Source of the DNA: a bacterium
GTDB lineage: Bacteria; Auribacterota; UBA3054; B51-G9
Direction: 5' to 3'
DNA: 14,193 nucleotides
Assembly (NCBI GenBank): GCA_029939815.1
Contig: JAOZSF010000014.1
Coordinates: 1 to 14,193, forward strand
The position numbers and the translations under genes were made by a program. Positions 5,962 to 13,011 of the stretch are shown piece after piece. The notes under the pieces are model-generated. The model saw only the letters and a program-made list of their open reading frames with translations, had not been told where the DNA came from and did not search any database. Every line of letters starts with the position of its first letter. Position 1 is the first letter of the stretch.

Positions 5962-6522
5962 GTGATCCGCTGTGTTGTCGGCCTGGGAAATCCAGGTCCG
6001 GAATACGAAAACACGCGGCATAATATTGGATTCCGCGTTGTTGATCTTTTGATAAATCATAATGCCGTTAAATGGAAAAAAAGATGGTGGCAGAATTATT
6101 GGCTTGCTCAATGTGAAGCTCCAATTAAATTCATCTGCTGTAAACCGGCAACTTATATGAATTTAAGCGGAAAAGCTATATATAAAATCGTAAAAAAATA
6201 CAGACTGAATTCCAATGAACTGCTGGTCGTATATGATGACGTGCATCTCCCATTAGGAAAATTGCGCGTTAGAGCCGCAGGAAGTTCAGGTGGACACAAC
6301 GGCTTGCAGTCAATTATTAACTATCTTGGCACAAACGAAATACCGAGATTGAGATTAGGAATAGGTGAAGGAAACGAAAACAGAATAGAACATGTTCTCG
6401 GCAACTTCGAAAATAAAGAAACTGAATCTGTTGAAAAAATGACAAAAAAAGCTATTGAAGCAATTGATTTATTGATTTCAAAGCCATGGGATAAAGCAAT
6501 TCAACAGATAAATACTTTTTAA
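5962..6522 (+). CDS. pth: Peptidyl-tRNA hydrolase
   Basis: A 186-residue cytosolic esterase that releases peptides from prematurely dissociated peptidyl-tRNA, so that the tRNA can be reused. The family hallmarks are intact: VGLGNPGPEYENTRHNIGF (6-24) with N10 and the catalytic H20, KPATYMNLSG (61-70) with N67, YDDVHLPLG (91-99) with D93, and GSSGGHNGL (107-115) with N113. The start is GTG, two bases after the rplY stop. Its ribosome-binding site, gaggaagag, lies in the last codons of rplY, which implies translational coupling. The rplY-pth pairing is common across bacteria and ties 50S assembly to peptidyl-tRNA recycling. The 55-base gap to rpsF contains no clear terminator. Confidence 0.97.
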   Translation: MIRCVVGLGNPGPEYENTRHNIGFRVVDLLINHNAVKWKKRWWQNYWLAQCEAPIKFICCKPATYMNLSGKAIYKIVKKYRLNSNELLVVYDDVHLPLGKLRVRAAGSSGGHNGLQSIINYLGTNEIPRLRLGIGEGNENRIEHVLGNFENKETESVEKMTKKAIEAIDLLISKPWDKAIQQINTF

Positions 6523-6577
6523 AAAAATAAATTAACTTTAATATTGTTTATACGAAACCGTAAGGGAGACAAAACCT

Positions 6578-6862
6578 GTGAAAAAATACGAAGCGTTGTT
6601 TATTATTGAACCCGATGCCGCAAGCGAACGGTTTGATAAAGTAAAAAATGAAATCAGTGAGAATATCGAGCGCGTGGAAGGAACTGTTAACGAATGCGAA
6701 GAACTCGGTCAGCGTCAATTATGTTATGAGATTCGTCATAACAAAGAAGGATTTTATTATTTGGTAAAATTCGAAGTTACGCCTAACGTAATTAATAAAA
6801 TTCGTGACAGATATGAGTTGAACGGAGATATTTTACGCTTTTTAATCAGTTCTGTAGAATAG
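6578..6862 (+). CDS. rpsF: Small ribosomal subunit protein bS6
   Basis: A 94-residue protein beginning MKKYEALFIIEPDA, with the beta-alpha-beta fold typical of S6. Visible features are EGTVNECEELGQRQLCYEIRH (33-53), corresponding to the strand and loop that contacts rRNA and S18, and GFYYLVKFEV (58-67). Length is normal, and there is no long acidic or glutamate tail. The start is GTG, preceded at about nine bases by the good ribosome-binding site aaggga(g) (6562-6568). In the 30S platform S6 forms a heterodimer with S18, whose gene follows after the lipoprotein gene instead of after ssb. Confidence 0.96.
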   Translation: MKKYEALFIIEPDAASERFDKVKNEISENIERVEGTVNECEELGQRQLCYEIRHNKEGFYYLVKFEVTPNVINKIRDRYELNGDILRFLISSVE

Positions 6863-6887
6863 TTCTTTTAGTACTCCGGCTTTTATC

Positions 6888-7649
6888 ATGAAACCCACTG
6901 CTTTTAATTTGGGATATCTGCTCGTTTCTATAGGAATTCTTCTTTTTACCGGATGCTCAAACTTTACCTATGAAACTCAATCATGGCGTATCGCAGAAAC
7001 ATCAGGAAATTCGGCAGACGTAATTGTCAGATATGTCGGCATCGGCGCAACATCAAAAAATATTGAGAAACGCGCCGAAAAAGCTAAAAAACTTATTGAA
7101 CTTGCCACTGAAAAAGAACCTATTGACCCGATTACTCCAAAACTGCGTAACGCTTCGCGAAAAGTGTTTATTCAAGACGGAAAAATCGTGGTTGAAGAAA
7201 CAGGTACTATGAGAAACCCTCTTTCATGGTTCGAGCAAACCGGTTTTAATGTCTTAAACTGGTTTTACGACCCGATAGACCTTTCGCTATCAGGGAAATA
7301 TATCGTTAAATCCGGATGGGAAGATACTACCGTTTTGTTGGCAACAAATGGACGGGTAACTGATGAAGATACTTTTGCATCATCAAGACTTCGAATAGAT
7401 ACTCCACTGGCAATTGGTGGAGATACACAATGGCACCGGGATGTTCCTATGGGACTTGCAGATCTTTCGACACCGGAAAAACGACAGGTAATTGTATGGC
7501 CCAGTACGTCCAAAATTTTTTACTGGAAAGTTTCCGGACCGGCATTTAACAAGGACTGGCAGTCTCTTGCTCCTGAATTTATCGCTTTAATGGAAGAAAA
7601 AAAGCCCGGAAAAACACAACCCGGGCTGAAAAATACTGAAATAAAATAG
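6888..7649 (+). CDS. Predicted lipoprotein of unknown function inserted in the S6-S18 cluster
   Basis: A 253-residue predicted lipoprotein. A short basic start is followed by a hydrophobic segment (8-22) and the lipobox FTGC with lipidation at C23. The next residue is S24, not D, so in an enterobacterial-type Lol system outer-membrane targeting would be expected. The mature part is rich in tryptophan, with WFEQTGFNVLNWFYDP near 113-128 and W-containing phrases up to 228. The C-terminus is lysine-rich and encoded by the hairpin described at 7603-7627. I do not recognise a family. It lies 25 bases after rpsF and 42 before rpsR, in the slot that often holds ssb. The ATG has no Shine-Dalgarno sequence; translation may depend on read-through ribosomes or an SD-independent mode. 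Base composition is like its neighbours. Confidence 0.8.
   Translation: MKPTAFNLGYLLVSIGILLFTGCSNFTYETQSWRIAETSGNSADVIVRYVGIGATSKNIEKRAEKAKKLIELATEKEPIDPITPKLRNASRKVFIQDGKIVVEETGTMRNPLSWFEQTGFNVLNWFYDPIDLSLSGKYIVKSGWEDTTVLLATNGRVTDEDTFASSRLRIDTPLAIGGDTQWHRDVPMGLADLSTPEKRQVIVWPSTSKIFYWKVSGPAFNKDWQSLAPEFIALMEEKKPGKTQPGLKNTEIK
7603..7627 (-). terminator. Intrinsic-terminator-like hairpin facing against the operon
   Basis: agcccgg (7603-7609) and ccgggct (7621-7627) form a perfect 7-bp GC-rich stem with an 11-base loop. On the minus strand the stem is followed by six T residues and then CTTC, the normal form of a rho-independent terminator. On the plus strand there is no T-run after it. It lies inside the last codons of the lipoprotein gene, so it would stop antisense transcripts coming from the rpsR side. 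No minus-strand gene that would need it is visible there. Confidence 0.55.
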
Positions 7650-7691
7650 ACAAGTCGATTATATTAACCTTTAATCAATATTTGAACTCTT

Positions 7692-7940
7692 ATGGCAACT
7701 ACTAGAAAAAGACCGAAAATCGAAAAGGCAACTTGCAACTTTTGTGAAAATAAAGTTCGCCAAATCGATTATAAAGATGTGGAAACTCTTAAAAATTATT
7801 TGAGTGACTATGGACGTATAACCCCGCGTTATATTAACGGCAATTGCGCAAAACATCAGAGAATGATGGCTCACGCAATTAAACTTGCTCGTTTTATGGC
7901 GATGCTGCCTTATGTTGGGGCAGTTCATGGTGATGAATAA
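7692..7940 (+). CDS. rpsR: Small ribosomal subunit protein bS18, zinc-binding form
   Basis: An 82-residue protein with the conserved S18 core: DYKDVETLKNYLSDYGRITPRYINGNCAKHQR (26-57) followed by the helix MMAHAIKLARFMAMLPYVG. C15 and C18 (CNFC) together with C52 and H55 (CAKH) form the CxxC...CxxH set of the zinc-binding (C+) paralogue, which in some genomes coexists with a cysteine-free copy used under zinc limitation. Position and length are normal. The ATG at 7692 lacks a Shine-Dalgarno sequence, and AT-rich DNA precedes it. S18 binds S6 on the 30S platform. Confidence 0.96.
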   Translation: MATTRKRPKIEKATCNFCENKVRQIDYKDVETLKNYLSDYGRITPRYINGNCAKHQRMMAHAIKLARFMAMLPYVGAVHGDE

Positions 7941-7966
7941 ATCTTTGATAAAATGGAGAAAATAAA

Positions 7967-8410
7967 ATGGATGTTATCCTACGTTTTGATGTTCCTAAAT
8001 TAGGCCGCGCGGGACAGGCGGTTACTGTCTCTGATGGCTATGCAAGAAATTACCTTTTACCTCAGGCTCTTGCCGAGGCGGCTACTAAAGACAACATGGC
8101 AAAAATCGAAGCTGAACTTCGTAAACGCTCTGTTGAAGAAGCTAAAGAAAAAGAAGCATGTGAAACTTTAGCCGCTAAACTTGCCGAAGTTTCCGTAACT
8201 ATTCCCAGAAAAGCCGGTGAAGATGATAAACTCTTCGGTTCTGTTACTAATATCGATATCGCTAAAGCTCTTGAAAAAGAAGGTATCACTATTGACAGAA
8301 AAAAAATCCTCGTCGATCCTCCTATCAGAGAACTCGGCGTCGTTTCCGTAGATATCTCTCTGCATCACGATGTTGCTGCCACCGTTCGAGTCTGGGTTGT
8401 AAGGGAATAA
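7967..8410 (+). CDS. rplI: Large ribosomal subunit protein bL9
   Basis: A 147-residue protein with the bipartite L9 layout. The N-terminal rRNA-binding domain carries the signature KLGRAGQAVTVSDGYARNYL (11-30). A long charged connecting helix follows (45-75), and then the C-terminal domain (76-147) with GEDDKLFGSVTNIDIAKAL and DPPIRELGVVSVDISLH. The ribosome-binding site is GGAG at 7955-7958, eight bases before the ATG, in contrast to rpsR just upstream. It ends six bases before the dnaB start. L9 projects from the L1-stalk base of the 50S subunit. Confidence 0.97.
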   Translation: MDVILRFDVPKLGRAGQAVTVSDGYARNYLLPQALAEAATKDNMAKIEAELRKRSVEEAKEKEACETLAAKLAEVSVTIPRKAGEDDKLFGSVTNIDIAKALEKEGITIDRKKILVDPPIRELGVVSVDISLHHDVAATVRVWVVRE

Positions 8411-8416
8411 TCTCCG

Positions 8417-9817
8417 ATGCCCTCTTACGAGTCAACTGAATCCAGGAATTATAATATCTCCGACCGCATTCCCCCTCATAGTAAAGAGGCGGAACAATGC
8501 GTCCTCGGCGCTATGATGCTTGACGAAACTGTCATGGTTGCGGCTATCGATGCTCTCGATACAAAATCTTTCTATTTCCCCGGACACAGACATATCTTTT
8601 CTGCTGCCGAAAACCTCTTCAGTAAGCAGTCCCCTGTTGACGTTATTACTGTTACAGATGAACTCGCCTCGGCTGAACTGCTCGAACAGGCCGGTGGTCC
8701 GGTTTATCTTAGTGAACTTGTTGACACGGTTCCCACAACGGCAAATTACGAGCATTACGTTAAAATTGTCCGTGATAAATGGCTCGTTCGTGAATTAATT
8801 TCAGCCACTAACCGCATTGTAGGCCAATGTTACGAAGGCGGTCAGGAAATAGGTGAATTACTTGGTTCTGCTCAAAAAGAACTCTTTGATGTTCAAAAAA
8901 TACAGGAACACGGAGAGTTCAAAAAACTGGGCCAAATGATGGGCGAAGCAAACGAGCATCTTAAAAAATTAATCGCCAATAAAGGGAATATTACCGGCGT
9001 TGATACCGGCTTTACTAAATTAAACGAAATGACTACCGGACTACACGGTGGTGAATTAGTTATTATTGCTGCACGACCTTCCGTTGGCAAAACAGCTTTC
9101 GCGCTTAATCTCGCGGAAAACGCAGCTATTAATGGTAATAAAGCTGTCGCCATTTTCTCTCTCGAAATGACCGCGCTGCAGCTTGTAATGAGAATCCTCT
9201 CTTCACATGTAAGAATTGACGCGCAAAAATTACGACGCGGAGGTTTAACTCAACAAGATCTTTCTCTTCTTGTAAACGCAAGTGCAAATCTCAAAAAAGC
9301 TGATATCTATATTGATCCGTCGGCAAGTCTTACTCCTCTTGAAGTTAGCGCTCGCTGTCGACGATTAAAAGCTGAAAATCCAAATCTCGGTCTCGTTATT
9401 ATTGATTATATTCAGCTAATGCACGGTTCCGCTAAAAGTTCGGAAAACAGGCAGCAGGAAATTTCTTATATCTCGCGCTCATTAAAATCTATGGCACTTG
9501 AACTCGATTTACCGGTGATCGCTCTGTCTCAGCTTAACAGAGAATCTGAAAAAGGTAACGAAAAAGGCGCTCGTCCCAAATTAAGCCAGTTGCGCGAATC
9601 GGGCGCTATCGAGCAGGATGCTGATTTAGTTCTTTTGCTCTTTAGAAAATATATGACCTCTCATGATATAAAAGATGAAAACACAGCTGAACTGATTGTC
9701 GCAAAACAGCGAAACGGTCCTATTGGAAATATCCTTCTTAAATTTGAAAATAAATACGCGCGATTTGAAGACCCGCCGGAGGGTTTCGCGGAAATGTACT
9801 ACGGGGATAATGATTAA
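8417..9817 (+). CDS. dnaB: Replicative DNA helicase DnaB
   Basis: A 466-residue hexameric 5'-3' helicase that unwinds the fork. Residues 17-120 form the N-terminal domain (PPHSKEAEQCVLGAMMLD), which interacts with primase and the loader. A linker (about 125-185) leads to the RecA-like motor: GFTKLNEMTTGLHGGELVIIAARP (198-221), Walker A PSVGKT (221-226), SLEM (248-251), Walker B LVIIDYIQLM (326-335), the sensor SQLNR (371-375), and the late motif LRESGAIEQDADLVLLL. There is no intein, and length is typical. The start ATG is six bases after rplI, with aaggga at 8401-8406 in the end of rplI as a likely ribosome-binding site. The rplI-dnaB linkage is widely conserved. Confidence 0.97.
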   Translation: MPSYESTESRNYNISDRIPPHSKEAEQCVLGAMMLDETVMVAAIDALDTKSFYFPGHRHIFSAAENLFSKQSPVDVITVTDELASAELLEQAGGPVYLSELVDTVPTTANYEHYVKIVRDKWLVRELISATNRIVGQCYEGGQEIGELLGSAQKELFDVQKIQEHGEFKKLGQMMGEANEHLKKLIANKGNITGVDTGFTKLNEMTTGLHGGELVIIAARPSVGKTAFALNLAENAAINGNKAVAIFSLEMTALQLVMRILSSHVRIDAQKLRRGGLTQQDLSLLVNASANLKKADIYIDPSASLTPLEVSARCRRLKAENPNLGLVIIDYIQLMHGSAKSSENRQQEISYISRSLKSMALELDLPVIALSQLNRESEKGNEKGARPKLSQLRESGAIEQDADLVLLLFRKYMTSHDIKDENTAELIVAKQRNGPIGNILLKFENKYARFEDPPEGFAEMYYGDND

Positions 9818-9844
9818 TCTAAAAAAATATATGGAGATATAAAT

Positions 9845-11008
9845 ATGAATTTCTTATTTACTTCCGAATCTGTTTCTATGGGTCACCCGGATAAAGTGGC
9901 TGACCAAATTTCTGACGCTATACTCGATGCCGCCCTCGCACAAGATCCTGAAAGTCGCGTTGCTTGCGAAACTCTTGTTACTACAGGGCTCGCTGTCATC
10001 GCCGGCGAAATTACTACAAAAGGCTATATCGATTGCCAGGCAGTCGTAAGAAAAACTATCAGAGAAATCGGTTATACCGATCCCGCTGACGGTTTCAGTG
10101 ATGATTGTGGCGTAGTCGTTTCTTTAGATACACAATCGCCTGACATTAGCCAGGGCGTTTCAAAAGGCAAAGGGCTCTTTAAAGAACAGGGCGCAGGCGA
10201 TCAGGGAATGATGTTCGGTTTTGCATGTAATGAAACAAAAGAATTAATGCCGCTGCCTATCACTCTTTCACGAAAACTGCTTGATAAGCTTGCAAATCTT
10301 CGCTTAAAGAACAAAATAAAATGGCTCAAGCCCGACAGTAAATCTCAGATCACTATCGAATATACCAAAGACAAAAAACCTGTTCGTGTTCACACTATCG
10401 TTATTTCTACTCAGCATAGTGCCAGCGTTAAACACTCAACTATCGAAAAAACTATCATTAAAGAAGTTATTAATAAAGTTATTCCTAAAAAACTTATCGA
10501 TAGCAAAACTAAAATCTATGTTAATCCTACCGGAAGATTTGTTGTCGGCGGACCTCACGGCGATTGCGGACTGACTGGTAGAAAAATTATCGTCGATACT
10601 TATGGCGGTATGGGCGCTCACGGCGGAGGCGCTTTCTCAGGGAAAGACCCGAGCAAAGTTGATAGAAGCGGCGCTTACATGGCTCGCTATGCCGCCAAAA
10701 ATGTTGTCGCCGCTAAACTTGCCAAGCGATGCGAAATAGAAATTTCTTACGCTATCGGGGTCGCCAAACCTATATCTATTCTTGTAAATTCCCACGGAAC
10801 AGGTGTTGTTGACGATTATACATTAACAAAAGCTGTTGAAAAAGTCTTCGATTTTCATCCGGCGGCTATTATCAAAAATCTGAAACTTAAAAGACCTATC
10901 TACGCAAAAACCGCCCGCTTCGGTCACTTCGGCATTAATGACCCGGATTATACATGGGAAAAAACCGATAAAATCGCTGAACTGAAAAAAGCGGCCGGTA
11001 TTAAATAA
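9845..11008 (+). CDS. metK: S-adenosylmethionine synthase
   Basis: A 387-residue tetrameric cytosolic enzyme that makes SAM from methionine and ATP, releasing phosphate and diphosphate. Intact signatures are SVSMGHPDKVADQISDAILD (9-28) with the ATP-phosphate-binding H14 and metal-binding D16, GAGDQGMMFG (116-125), and GGPHGDCGLTGRKIIVDTYG (235-254). These run directly into the phosphate-binding GGGAFSGKDPSKVDRSGAY (260-278). The C-terminus (FGHFGINDPDYTWE) is as expected for the family. The ribosome-binding site GGAG (9833-9836) lies eight bases before the ATG. It follows dnaB by 27 bases with no visible terminator, so it is probably in the same transcript. No SAM riboswitch precedes it, and there is no methionine-pathway neighbour. 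Confidence 0.97.
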   Translation: MNFLFTSESVSMGHPDKVADQISDAILDAALAQDPESRVACETLVTTGLAVIAGEITTKGYIDCQAVVRKTIREIGYTDPADGFSDDCGVVVSLDTQSPDISQGVSKGKGLFKEQGAGDQGMMFGFACNETKELMPLPITLSRKLLDKLANLRLKNKIKWLKPDSKSQITIEYTKDKKPVRVHTIVISTQHSASVKHSTIEKTIIKEVINKVIPKKLIDSKTKIYVNPTGRFVVGGPHGDCGLTGRKIIVDTYGGMGAHGGGAFSGKDPSKVDRSGAYMARYAAKNVVAAKLAKRCEIEISYAIGVAKPISILVNSHGTGVVDDYTLTKAVEKVFDFHPAAIIKNLKLKRPIYAKTARFGHFGINDPDYTWEKTDKIAELKKAAGIK

Positions 11009-11022
11009 TTAACTTCATAATA

Positions 11023-11760
11023 ATGAAGAATAATTTTTATAAATCTTTATTAATAAACTTTGCCGTTATCATAACGGCATTGTTTATTGTTTCTTGTTCA
11101 GGACCTCATGTCATCGGATACTCAATCGATCCGCTTGAAGGTTCTCCTATTAAATATAATATCCCGGTACTTGTTCGCAATTTTGCTGACAGGCGCCCTG
11201 TCAGAGAACGCTTTCCCACTGATGAAAGTGATGAATTTGATTTTTACAGTCTCGATAAAGAATTCAAAGTTCCGGTCGATAAAAGTATTACAAAAGCTTT
11301 TCAACTCGAACTCGCGAATGCAGGATTTGAAGTAGCTGACGCCGGGAATTTTATCATTGGTGAAAAACCTTATATTAGAATTACAGGCGATATTCTACAC
11401 TTTAATATTACAAGAAAAAACCTCCCTATCGATACTTTACAACATGGCGAAAAAACACTCTGGAAACGTCAGCAATTCTCCGTTCTCGTCTCTATTAAAA
11501 TTAGAGTGATTAACGCTAAAGCAAGAAAACTTATCCTCGAACGCACTTACACAAATAATGACTCTTTCGCTATGCGGTCGGAAATGATTGATGTTAAAGC
11601 GTACACCGAAGGTAAACCAATTGAAAAATCAAAATGGCAAAGCGCGGGCGATGATTACGCAGTCCAACTCCTAAATACCCACCTGAAAAGTGTGCTTGTT
11701 AAAGCGCGACAGGATATTGTAAAGTTGCTTTTACCTGTTGATTTGAAACTTTCTAATTAA
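11023..11760 (+). CDS. Predicted lipoprotein, possibly YajG-like, function unknown
   Basis: A 245-residue predicted lipoprotein. KNNFYK is followed by a hydrophobic segment (8-24) and lipobox IVSC with lipidation at C25 and serine next. The mature part has YNIPVLVRNFADRRPVRERF (45-64), a helix with SITKAFQLELANAGFEVAD (88-106), the strand YIRITGDILHFNI, and a long beta stretch SVLVSIKIRVINAKARKLILERTYT (near 152-176). It ends in a helix with repeated VL/IV. This order, a DRR-type opening, an 'ELANAGFEV' helix and then paired beta strands, recalls YajG-like and other transport-auxiliary outer-membrane lipoproteins, but the resemblance is by eye. The ATG has no Shine-Dalgarno sequence and sits in a perfect inverted repeat (cttcat/atgaag, 11013-11028). 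The gene lies 14 bases after metK. Confidence 0.75.
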   Translation: MKNNFYKSLLINFAVIITALFIVSCSGPHVIGYSIDPLEGSPIKYNIPVLVRNFADRRPVRERFPTDESDEFDFYSLDKEFKVPVDKSITKAFQLELANAGFEVADAGNFIIGEKPYIRITGDILHFNITRKNLPIDTLQHGEKTLWKRQQFSVLVSIKIRVINAKARKLILERTYTNNDSFAMRSEMIDVKAYTEGKPIEKSKWQSAGDDYAVQLLNTHLKSVLVKARQDIVKLLLPVDLKLSN

Positions 11761-11775
11761 CAAAAATATAACATC

Positions 11776-12939
11776 TTGAAAATTCTCCTCTGTCACAATT
11801 ATTATAAAACTCGTGCGGGAGAGGGTCTTGTCTTCAAACACGAAAAAAATCTCCTCCTGGAAAACGGGAATGACGTTCAAACTTATACCCGCGATAACAT
11901 CGAAATTAATTCATTTCCGGTTGGGAAAAAGTTAACTTCTTTCCTAAACGGTTTTAATAATACAAAAACTCAAAATGATATTGACAGAATTATCGCGGAA
12001 AACAGACCTGATGTAGCTCATATCCACAACGTTTTCCCGCTTATCTCACCGGCAATTTATGCGGCTCTCAATCGACATAAAGTGCCGATTGTTCAGACTT
12101 TCCACAATTTCCGATTCATCTGTCCCAATGGTTTGCTTTTTATTAATGAAAAAGAATGTCCTTACTTTTTAAAGAAAAATCTGCACTGCATTAAAAATAA
12201 ATGCTATAGACAAAGCTATATTTATTCAGCTTGGTATTCGGCGATTCTCGCTCATCATAAAAAAACTTTCAAAGAACAAATTGATCGATATATCGCACTG
12301 AACAGCTTTACTAAAAGCATTTTCGTAAAAGCCGGATTTAATGAACAAAAGATTATCGTTAAACCTAATTCCGCTTCCGCTGACTCTTCAGCTTTTAATG
12401 AAAACCCGGAAAACTATATTCTTTTCGCGGGAAGATTATCTCAGGAAAAAGGTGCTTTTACTCTGCTTAAAGCTGCTGCAAAAGTTCCTTCTCTTCCATT
12501 AAAAATACTCGGTGACGGTCCCCTCGAAAATAAAATCAAAAAATTTATCTCTGATAATAATTTGCGGCATATCGAATTACTTGGATATCAACCGCAAAAA
12601 CAATTCGAAAAGTATCTCGCTAATGCTCTCGTTACAATTCTGCCATCTGAATGTTTCGAGAATTGCCCGCTGACAGTTATAAATTCGCTTTATCTCGGCA
12701 CTCCTGTTATTGCTTCCCGAACAGGTGGAATTCCCGATTTTGTTCCCGAAGAAAAAGCGGGTTGGCTTTTTACTCCCGGAAATGTTGACGAATTAGCACA
12801 AAAGCTGCAAATGGTTGAAAATAACAAAGAAAAAATTATCAAAATGAGACCCAAAGTGCGGGAATGGGGCGTTGAACAGTTCAGCCCGGAAACTAATTAT
12901 AAAAGATTAATGAAAATTTATGAGGAAATAGCAAATTAG
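11776..12939 (+). CDS. GT4-family glycosyltransferase with a four-cysteine insert and altered EX7E motif
   Basis: A 387-residue retaining GT-B glycosyltransferase, probably acting on surface polysaccharide at the cytoplasmic face. The N-terminus MKILLCHNYYKTRAGE and TYTRDN (37-41) fit a known GT4 subgroup. That subgroup also carries a cysteine-rich segment, here C116, C128, C138 and C143. The C-terminal nucleotide-sugar domain has FAGRLSQEKG (217-226; R220, K225), LGDGP (245-249) and SECFENCPLTVIN (291-303). In that last motif the usual E-x7-E reads E295-x7-N303, so the second glutamate is missing. The start is TTG: no ATG lies between it and the previous stop, and the conserved N-terminus begins there. 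No Shine-Dalgarno sequence is visible. The donor and acceptor sugars cannot be told. Confidence 0.88.
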   Translation: MKILLCHNYYKTRAGEGLVFKHEKNLLLENGNDVQTYTRDNIEINSFPVGKKLTSFLNGFNNTKTQNDIDRIIAENRPDVAHIHNVFPLISPAIYAALNRHKVPIVQTFHNFRFICPNGLLFINEKECPYFLKKNLHCIKNKCYRQSYIYSAWYSAILAHHKKTFKEQIDRYIALNSFTKSIFVKAGFNEQKIIVKPNSASADSSAFNENPENYILFAGRLSQEKGAFTLLKAAAKVPSLPLKILGDGPLENKIKKFISDNNLRHIELLGYQPQKQFEKYLANALVTILPSECFENCPLTVINSLYLGTPVIASRTGGIPDFVPEEKAGWLFTPGNVDELAQKLQMVENNKEKIIKMRPKVREWGVEQFSPETNYKRLMKIYEEIAN

Positions 12940-12940
12940 A

Positions 12941-13010
12941 CATTGGTCGTTAGACGTTAGATCTTTTGTAAACTATTTAACGTCAAACGTCAAACGTCAA
13001 ACGTCAAATT
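12941..13010. repeat. Heptamer repeat with hairpin potential
   Basis: Four perfect copies of aacgtca occupy 12979-13006. About 30 bases to the left, gtcgttagacgttagat (12946-12962) is an imperfect inverted copy, matching atttaacgtcaaacgtc (12975-12991) at 14 of 17 positions with a 12-base loop. The element fills almost the whole 72-base gap between the two glycosyltransferase genes and reaches to within a few bases of the second start codon. It resembles the short tandemly repeated heptamers (STRR-like) known from cyanobacteria and other bacteria. Confidence 0.75.
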
Positions 13011-13011
13011 T

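Noticed and set aside
6523..6577. Independent promoter for rpsF
   Set aside because: The AT-rich gap has no -35/-10 pair with acceptable spacing.
8417..9817. Intein or insertion in dnaB
   Set aside because: All helicase motifs are continuous, and 466 residues is the normal length.
9818..9844. SAM riboswitch or other leader controlling metK
   Set aside because: The dnaB-metK gap is only 27 bases and holds just a ribosome-binding site.
12941..13010. CRISPR array
   Set aside because: The 7-bp units are directly adjacent, without spacers, and there are no cas genes.
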